Source: Kitagawia praeruptora
Taxonomy: Eukaryota > Streptophyta > Magnoliopsida > Apiales > Apiaceae
Assembly (NCBI GenBank): GCA_037693485.1
Contig: CM075346.1
Coordinates: 126,654,001-126,718,000 of the forward strand
Direction of reading: 5' to 3'
DNA length: 64,000 nt
Of the stretch, positions 56,315 to 64,000 are shown piece by piece. A model generated the notes under the pieces. It had not been told where the DNA came from and made no database searches. It worked only from the letters and a program-made list of their open reading frames with translations. The stretch's first letter is position 1; each line of letters opens with the position of its first letter. Position numbers and translations under genes: made by a program.

Positions 56315-58756
56315 TGTTGAGATATTACCTTGCTATCAAGTATAAAATGAAGCCTAGTTGTCATGGGGCTATTAGTTAGTTAGTCTATATATAGTCTCTT
56401 TAATCTCTCCTATTGTAACAAGGTTATTCACAATGTAGCCTTATAACAGATTCTTACTATCTTGTAACAAACTATTATATTCAGTAATATAGATAGACAC
56501 TTTTATGCCTCTTCTTCATTGAATCCTCCATTGTTAATTTGTTATGAAGCTTATCAGTACTGTAATAATAAATCTGACATGGTATCAGAGCCTCACCTCG
56601 ATCTGTTATCTTCCGCTGGTACAACGTGTTTGTTGTCTTCATCTCTTCGGTCGTAAGCCAATTTTTATTCATAACTCTCCAATAAATCTGTTATACTCGT
56701 TGAGTTTCGTTGTTATTTGCATCGATTCTATCTAGAATTGAGTTTATGTTCATCAATTTTATGAAATTTTTCGTATGTCTCTGTTTGTCTTCAGACCTGT
56801 GTTTTCTAGCTTCGATCTATCTCGATTGTTGCTCTATTAAATCTGTTTCATATTTGTGAATCGTCATCATTAAATCATCATAAACATCATATCATCTTAT
56901 ACTCATACTAGAAGTGTGATGTGTTAGACTCGCATATACCAATTTGTGAGCTCTTATCTCTGTTTGTTTGTTGTCTATCAAGTGTTCGACGATTTGTCGC
57001 ACTCAACTTTGTGTCAATTTTGCATACTCTGTACTCCAATTCTATATCAATCTGTGTTTGTTCATCCTAGTCTATTTGCCCTCATGATTTCACATGTTTA
57101 TCCCTTCCAATCTGTAATCTCTCGATTCGAAATTATGGTCGAGTGCTGTGATTTCTCTCAAGTACAACTACATTGCCGCACCTTGATTGCTCTGTTATGT
57201 TCCATAATTAATTGGAATCTCCCTTTCCTCTTGCCGTAATGGTTTGTCGTATTGGCACTTACTATCGGTTCATTCATGATGTGATCTTCATGATATGCAC
57301 CTTACATGTTGCTACTAGTGTGAATCAGTGTTGATGATACTTGCAAGTTTGTTTACGGTGCTCTGCTGTTGATGCTCCATAATGTGCTCTGCTGTTGCTA
57401 TATTCGTGTTAGCCGTATTGGCTGATTAACTGTCAAGAAATTGTTGTTATCCTTATCAGAAACTCCAGATTTTTTTTTTGTATTTTCTATGTGCTGCATT
57501 GGAGTATTGCTCCTACTGCTGTGGTTGATGCTTCTCAATGTTCTGAGTTGCTCTTCTAAATTCTGATGGAGCTATATTTCTTCGAATATGATACGATCTG
57601 TGTAACTACGATCATTAAGATTTTATTGATACTTGTTGCTCCTTTATGAGCTCTTGTTGCTACCTGCCTCTTCTTGCAAGTGTGTTGTGATCTTCATACT
57701 GCTGCCTACTGCGTTCATTTGCCACTTTGTGGTTATTAATGTTGCTGTCTTGCTCGATTATCATGGCATATTGCCTGGTCCGTTGCCTGAGATTACAGCT
57801 TACTTGCTGAGTGCCTTGTTGAGCTCCTGTTAATTTGTACTCTTGTTGCTGCGTTCGTTTGTTATTACTTTCGGCATGTCTATAACCGGGTTCCAGCATG
57901 TAGATAGCTGGGGTTTGTTACTTGTTGCTTTCACTTCCATGTGGATTGTTGCTCTTATTACCTTGTGTTCCAGCTCAGCTACCCTGATGCTCCAGATTGC
58001 TTCTTGTGTTACAGCTAAACTGTTTACCTGATGCTTCCAGTGTGATCTCTGGTTGCTTCACTTGTTATACCAGTTGCCTTATTGGTCTCTTATCATTACC
58101 AAGTTCTGATGGATGTCCTACAGTTCTGATAAAATACAAGTTCTGATGGTCTACTTCCCTTATTGGCTGCTGTATTGGCTAGTGCAACTGTTACCTAGCT
58201 TCCACTACATGGATGCTTACCTACCTTTCTGTTACCTTGTCAAGCTCAATCAAGTGCTGATTGTTGTTACTACCGTTAATGTTGACTGATTTGTCAACAC
58301 CAAGTAACTGTTCAGAAAATGCTTAATCGGAGTCTAGCAACCAGCAATCATGCAATCAAAACCGGCGTCTACCATGCATAACTAGAATTACCCTGCTGCT
58401 GTCAAGATCATTAATTACCTGCCATGAGTTCAAGTTGTTAATTTCAAGTTGAAGGTTTTCTTTGCATTCCCACCTTCAACTTGAGGGGGGATGTTGAGAT
58501 ATTACCTTGCTATCAAGTATAAAATGAAGCCTAGTTGTCATGGGGCTATTAGTTAGTTAGTCTATATATAGTCTCTTTAATCTCTCCTATTGTAACAAGC
58601 TTATTCACAATGTAGCCTTATAACAGATTCTTACTATCTTGTAACAAACTATTATATTCAGTAATATAGATAAACACTTTTATGCCTCTTCTTCATTGAA
58701 TCCTCCATTGTTAATTTATTATGAAGCTTATCAGTACTGTAATAATAAATCTGACA
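56315..58756 (+). mobile_element. Non-autonomous LTR retrotransposon (TRIM/LARD-like)
   Basis: 2442 bp with a 5-bp duplication AAATC (56310-56314, 58757-58761). LTRs are 265 bp each (56315-56579, 58492-58756), beginning TGTTGAGATATTACC and ending AATAAATCTGACA. I saw about three differences between them. The primer site TGGTATCAGAGCC (56580) fits initiator-Met tRNA; purine tract TTGAGGGGGGA precedes the 3' LTR. The 1.9-kb interior is T-rich (many TTGTTGCT and CTGTTGCT words) with no gag or pol frame, so it must use enzymes of another element. LTR size fits TRIM; the interior is longer than in classic TRIMs. Confidence 0.93.
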
Positions 58757-58761
58757 AAATC

Positions 58762-59778
58762 TGCACCAGAAGTACTTGCTAGAAAATTGCTTTAATCCTC
58801 AAATCCCTCATTATACAAATAAAACCCACAGTGACACCTGAGATCCCCTATGAAGAGTGGAAACAAAATCGTATAACTCTGTACTATTTCTATTTATTAG
58901 GAGATATGAAAAGTAGTGGAACAAAATGACTTAATTCTGCACTAATCCTAGTAATTAGAAGATTTGGAAAGAATTTCCGCACAAGTAAAAACCAACAAGG
59001 TAAGATTTTTTCATCTGCTTAGTTAGTAATCGTACAGAGCTCACCTCTTCTTAATCATGTTTTCTACCAGACTTTCTATAGTATACTAAATATAGAAAAA
59101 TTAAAAACATTAATTTACCTATTTAACGACCTATATTCTGTATTTAATTTTAACATTCCTACTAGTTTTTCTTATGGTCTCAATTAACTTTTATTTTCCC
59201 CCAAACGCTGAACTAGCTAGCGTATTTTAAAAAAAAACCCCCAAAATGCTAGATGCCATAGCGTTTTAAAAAAAAAAAAAAAATCAAAACGCTAATGACC
59301 TTGTATTTTGGAATGATATTTGGGTCAATGTTGATAGAGAGGACCAAGACCCATATGGAAATGCACCACTCCGGCGAAAGACATCATAAACAAATTATAT
59401 ATTTGCATGTGTACGTGTTTTATAAAATCATGAAATTATATGAATGAATGCATTTGAAGGTTGGATAAGAGACAACCAAATATTAAAAGAGAACCGGAAA
59501 ATCAATATTAGTCATTGGATTATTTTTAAATACAAAATTTTTATATGGATATTGTTAGAAATAAAAACTACATTATTAGTTCAGTTAATTGAATAAGGAA
59601 GTTTAATCAATAATTCATTTATTAAAATCTTTTTTATTAATATTTTTTTTATCTCGCATAACTTTTGACTGATTTTTTCAATTTTCTTTCTTTAAAATTG
59701 TACTTTATTAAGCTTATTTTACAAAAAATAATCCCCAAGTACAGTATCTATTTTATTTCATAGTAAAAATACAAGGGA
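58762..59778. other. Intergenic, no gene recognised
   Basis: AT-rich. 59200-59300 holds AAACGCTGAACTAGCTAGCG and CAAAACGCTAATG, again the AACGCT/CTAGCG words seen on both sides of the nested block. Confidence 0.4.
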
Positions 59779-59989
59779 TAGTTTCAAAACTACCCATGTG
59801 AACTATTAGATTTTTAAATATATACTACCCATCTTTCTAAAATTCTAAAAATACCGACCTTGTTTTCAAAATTCCAAAAATACTACCTTCCTCAATTGCA
59901 ACTTTTGCAACCTCATTTGCAACTTTCAGTTTTCAAATTTCTGATTTCATGTTCTGGGGTTCAGATGTCATTTTCGACCTCTTTTTTGG

Positions 59990-60051
<62 letters not shown>

Positions 60052-60800
60052 CCAAAAAAGAGGTCGAAAATGACATCTGACAAATGGAACTTGAAATCAG
60101 AAATTTGAAAACTGGAAGTTGCAAATGAGGTTGCAAGGCCCCGCCAAGGGCACTCATAATTGGTGAATTTGGGTTGCAAGGCCCCGCCAGGGGCACTCAT
60201 AATTGGTGAATTTGGGTTGCAAGGCCCCGCCAGGGGCACTCATAATTGGTGGATTTCTGATTTGCAATTTTCAGTTTTTAGTTGTAACTTTTGCAACCTC
60301 AGTTGCAACTTTTGCAACCTCAGTTGCAACTTTTGCAATCTCAGTTGCAACTTTTGCAACCTCAGTTTTCAGTTGCAACTTTTGCAACCTCAGTTGCAAC
60401 TTTTGCAACCTCAGTTGCAACTTTTGCAACTTAGGTTGCAACTCCTCAGTTGCAACTTTTGCAACCTCAGTTGCAACTGCGGTTTGCAACCTGAATTGCA
60501 ATTTTTGCAACCTCAGTTGCAACTGCGGTTGACAACCTCAGTTGCAACTTTTGCAACCTCAGTTGCAACTTTTGCAACTGAAAACTGAAAGTTTCAAATC
60601 AGAAATCCACCAATTATGAGTGTCCCTGGCGGGGCCTTGCAACCCAAATTCACCAATTATGAGTGCCCCTGGCTGGGCCTTGCAACCCAAATTCACCAAT
60701 TATGAGTGCCCTTGGCGGGGCCTTGCAACCTCATTTGCAACTTCCAGTTTTCTGATTTCAAGTTCCATTTGTCAGATGTCATTTTCGACCTCTTTTTTGG

Positions 60801-60854
<54 letters not shown>

Positions 60855-61066
60855 CCAAAAAAGAGGTCGAAAATGACATCTGAACCCCAGAACATGAAAT
60901 CAGAAATTTGAAAACTGGAAGTTGCAAATGAGGGTGCAAAAGTTGCAATTGAGGAAGGTAGTATTTTTGGAATTTTGAAAACATAAAAGTATAATGAGGT
61001 AGTATTTTTGAAAAAATGATTTTATAGAAGTGAAAAGATAGTTGGGTGGTAGTAAAATTGGAAATA
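59779..61066. mobile_element. Foldback element of TTGCAAC repeats with two (TA)n hairpins
   Basis: The whole unit is one large imperfect palindrome centred near 60430. From outside in, each arm has ACTACC-rich ends, CAATTGCAACTTTTGCAACC, a complete hairpin (arms about 100 bp, including GGACTCTGATA) around a (TA)n tract at about 59997-60046 and 60807-60848, and three 56-bp copies of a unit containing AAGGCCCCGCCAGGGGCACT (60135-60250, inverted at 60610-60735). The centre (60285-60585) is about twelve 21-bp copies like TTTTGCAACCTCAGTTGCAAC. The ends resemble Mutator-type inverted repeats but no target duplication was resolved. No transposase. Confidence 0.75.
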
Positions 61067-62162
61067 ATTATTAAAATCTTATTTATTTATGTAAATATCC
61101 CAAAATACAATCTTTTGGTACTAAATTTCAAAATTATGCACATGAGCTTAAAAGTTCTTCTATTGATCTTACTTTTTTTTTTTACAAAATTCTACAATTG
61201 AACAAACTTTTTTAAAAAAATTATGATGCTCAACACTATTATCTCATATTATATTTATACCATAATTTTAATGTTTAACTTAAAAGTTATTCACCTGAAT
61301 TTTGAAGTCAAACACATAAATTTTAAAATTCTACAACTTAACTTACTTTAATTTGAATTTTCAATTACTGAACATTTAATCTCATATTGTATTTATACCA
61401 TAAATTGAGTATTTTCACAAAAATTAATGAAAAATATAGGATTCCCCATCTAAGAGTTCTCTAAGGAACATGATTTAAATATGATATACATCTTTATTGG
61501 TTTTATTGTTGTATGTAACTAGTATTAACGTTGTGAACTTAAAAATGCAGAATTTTTTTTACAAACTAAAAAAAAAGGCTTCATTTGAAAAATCCGCCTA
61601 GAGCACCCAAATTTCAAGGGCACACGCATATTGGGCCTCCCAACATAGATAAAATTTAGACCTCTTTACATGGTTTTCCCATCACATCATCAAACTACTA
61701 TGACAAATTCCAGTTCTGTAGTAAATTCAAACTTATCCAAATACAAGCAGCACATCCTAGACCCTTCTTTCCAAGTTCATGTTCAACTAATAAAATCTGG
61801 ATATTTTAAAAGACAGGAAGTGACTATGTCAAACATGTGCACATAAGATGTATAGGTATCTGCAGTTTTTTTTAATAAACATAGACATGGAACTGAGTTA
61901 AAGAATTGCATAATGTCAATAAGTGCATCTCATAGGGGCAAATTTCACACAATACAAAGGTATAACTACTCATGAACAGCTGATAAGGTAGAGATCACAT
62001 GATGAAGCATTCAGATACTGATTTTACATCTTATTTGATCAAGGTTAAAACGAGAGTATTGTACATGTAGATTAGAACGTCACATACTGATTTTACATCT
62101 TATTTGGTCAAGGGTAAAACGACGAGAGTATGGTACATGTAGATTAGAACGGACAAAGTCTG
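61067..62162. other. Intergenic or 3' region with a tandem duplication
   Basis: No frame supported. 62017-62087 and 62088-62157 are direct copies of about 70 bp (ACTGATTTTACATCTTATTT ... TACATGTAGATTAGAACG) with several changes. They lie just downstream of the terminal exon at 62163 and so may be in its 3' untranslated region. Confidence 0.5.
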
Positions 62163-62249
62163 TCAATCTGACTTGATTCCGCCCATGAATGTCCTTGGAT
62201 CAGGACAGTTCCCTGAAAATTGTGCCTGTGAGAAGTCAAATCCTGGGTT
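62163..62249 (-). CDS. Probable terminal exon of an unidentified gene
   Basis: On the minus strand an acceptor CTGTTTGCAG is followed by 28 codons and TGA, encoding NPGFDFSQAQFSGNCPDPRT and FMGGIKSD. The composition and the clean acceptor look like the real C-terminus of a conserved protein, but I do not recognise the family with confidence. Upstream exons should lie between 62250 and the right edge or beyond. Confidence 0.5.
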   Translation of the reverse strand, partial: NPGFDFSQAQFSGNCPDPRTFMGGIKSD

Positions 62250-64000
62250 CTGCAAACAGCGAGATAACAATGGGGACAAGTAAGTTAGCACAATGAAGTA
62301 ATGAACTAGATGTGTATAATTTATCATGCATTTTGAACAAAGACTTGCATGGTTGGGTATAGCAGACCACTTGTTCCTGTGTCACTAGTTGAAAATATAA
62401 TCTACACTTTGTAAGATTGTAAAGGAATCTCGAAGAGAAATGCCAGCAGTATGATTAATTTAGTATAGTAGTATACTATTATTAAAAGGAAAACACTACA
62501 ATACACTTGCTACTTTTTTTTTTTTTTCCTTTTTCTTCATAGTGCTTCCGATATCTATACCATATCACTACTAAAGCCGAAATGTTAAAAGATTGGTAGT
62601 CTTTCAGTTGAAACATAAAAAATTTGGTAGTCTCGGTTGGTCGGTATTAGGGGCAGTTTAGTACACAAGTACAAATATTTCTAATAAATATTGACTATCA
62701 ATCTTATTCCACTTTTAACTGTATATTATGTTACCTGAACTCGGGTACAAGTGTTGAAGATGGGTGCAGCTCCAAGTGCAGTTTCTTAGTTTTAAAAAAT
62801 TTAGAATACCTGAATATAGATCCGAAACTGGAGACAGGTGCTGGGATTCAGCCTATAACCTTAACAAAAGTGAAATTATACATATATTTTATCTATTTTA
62901 CATTTTCAAATATAGTGTCTTCTGCCAATAAAACAAACACATAATATATATGTCAAATTTATAGCAAAAATTAAAAGGACATCACTCTTTAGAAACAAGT
63001 TGTTACGAGGCCTTGTAAATCATTTTGAACGAGATTACTTGAAATGTCCGGTTTTACGTTAGGGATCTGACTCAGATCCCATAACCACACCCATGTCTTG
63101 TCCAGTCGACATGGGTATGAGGGCAAAATTGAAGAGTGCGGGTAACAGGTAACAGGGTAACAGGCACTGTATTTTTGTTGAAAAAGGGAAGTAGGATTTT
63201 TCTGAATAGAAGGCTGATAGTGCAGAAAAAAGTGATGGGTTTTCTGCTGTAGTCAATGGAGTGAACTTTGATACTTGCATCCATGTATTATAGCACAAAA
63301 GATTACCTCCGACACTGTAGAATATAACAAGTCTTTGACACAGAAGATTTTAGACATGTGTGGTTGTTTCCTGCATTGTAGGATGTAAAATTTGCTTGCA
63401 CAATTTTTTTCTTATCTTTTTCTAAAAACCTAGAAAGTAGAATACAAGTAAGAAGCTATTGTGGTTCTGATATATATCCGCAAATATTAGTTACGCTAAA
63501 AGTGAGCAAGGCATAGATGCTTCTCCAAATGTTGCATTTATTTAAAAACCATTGTTTCTTAAAGATTGGTAGTACTGTAGTAGCCAATTTTGGGTTCAAA
63601 ATGAACAAGATACAACAATTTTTAGAGGACAACTAATAACACCACAAGAAGGTCCATAAGGTCTGCCATTCCTTAATCCATCCTGACCCCATTACTCACG
63701 TCTTACGTTATCCATTTGCTTTTAACCACTTGCTATACCAAGCACATTTACAAATAATCTTACTTTTTCCTCTTGGGAGAATCCTGATTTTGGGGCATTC
63801 CCTGTGCTCCTACATGTGGTTCCTGTTTGATATCGCCTAACGCTAATACATAATTAGTATTCCTAGTTGTCCTACACTGAGGATGATCAGTGCACTAAAA
63901 TTTGATAGAAGGATCGTCTCAGATTCGAACCATCATGGTCCATGGACCCTAGTATGTGGTAACTTAATTATTTAGATTTAAGTAACCAGTAAATCCTTTT
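62250..64000. other. Right edge, presumed introns of the minus-strand gene
   Basis: A weak candidate exon at 63836-63764 (minus) has acceptor TTAG and donor GTAAGA and would read DIKQEPHVGAQGMPQNQDSP, then KRK; its phase does not join directly to the terminal exon, so at least one more exon would be needed. 62740-62790 carries CTGAACTCGGGTACAAGTGT-type dispersed sequence. Nothing else identified. Confidence 0.3.

Noticed and set aside
59860..60240. Frames containing IYIYIYIY
   Set aside because: Translation of (TA)n tracts within hairpins; same at 17334 and 60772.
60160..60588. Open frames on both strands through the TTGCAAC array (plus strand SCNFCNL repeats, minus strand Leu/Gln repeats)
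   Set aside because: The 21-bp unit is a multiple of three and contains no stop in several frames, so open frames are expected; no start context or splice structure.

Overview
This window reads as nuclear DNA of a eudicot plant. It is AT-rich, has spliced genes with canonical GT-AG introns, and is dominated by plant transposon families: Stowaway, PIF/Harbinger, hAT, Mutator, CACTA, Helitron, Copia/Sirevirus, a TRIM-like LTR element and a non-LTR retroposon. I cannot name the species from sequence alone.

Two genes are well supported. (1) A minus-strand phosphoinositide-specific phospholipase C (4140-10604, 12 exons, 866 codons). It has intact X, Y and C2 parts and an unusually long repeat-rich linker between X and Y. 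Introns 1 and 7 each carry a Mutator-type MITE. (2) A plus-strand three-exon gene (28847-30708, 203 aa) for a small four-helix membrane protein of unknown function. The right edge (62.1-63.9 kb) holds the likely last exon of a minus-strand gene that I could not identify, plus a weaker candidate exon.

Layout. 1-0.75 kb: terminal part of a CACTA element. 0.9-2.0 kb: repeated block ending like a Helitron. 2.2-2.8 kb: two MITEs. 4.1-10.6 kb: PLC gene. 11.4-16.9 kb: retroposon, nested MITEs and Helitrons. 17.2-18.7 kb: Pack-MULE carrying a piece of a GH17 beta-1,3-glucanase gene. 18.8-28.6 kb: MITE-rich, gene-free. 28.8-31.3 kb: membrane-protein gene. 32.7-33.5 kb: second retroposon. 34.6-36.0 kb: long-TIR MITE and a three-unit tandem repeat. 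36.1-54.8 kb: a three-layer nest, in which a hAT-like element (8-bp duplication) was entered by a Mutator-like element, which was entered by a nearly pristine 12-kb Sirevirus-type Copia element (5-bp duplication, apparently almost identical 1817-bp LTRs, long gag and pol frames). 56.3-58.8 kb: TRIM/LARD-like LTR element without gag or pol. 59.8-61.1 kb: a foldback element built of TTGCAAC repeats, triplicated units and two (TA)n hairpins.

The genes do not form a pathway. What links the window is repeated insertion: at least eight element insertions can be proven by intact target-site duplications, and their nesting gives a relative order. The observations most worth following are the expanded PLC linker, the dispersed palindromic motif inside the Mutator-like element, the TTGCAAC foldback element and the Pack-MULE gene capture.
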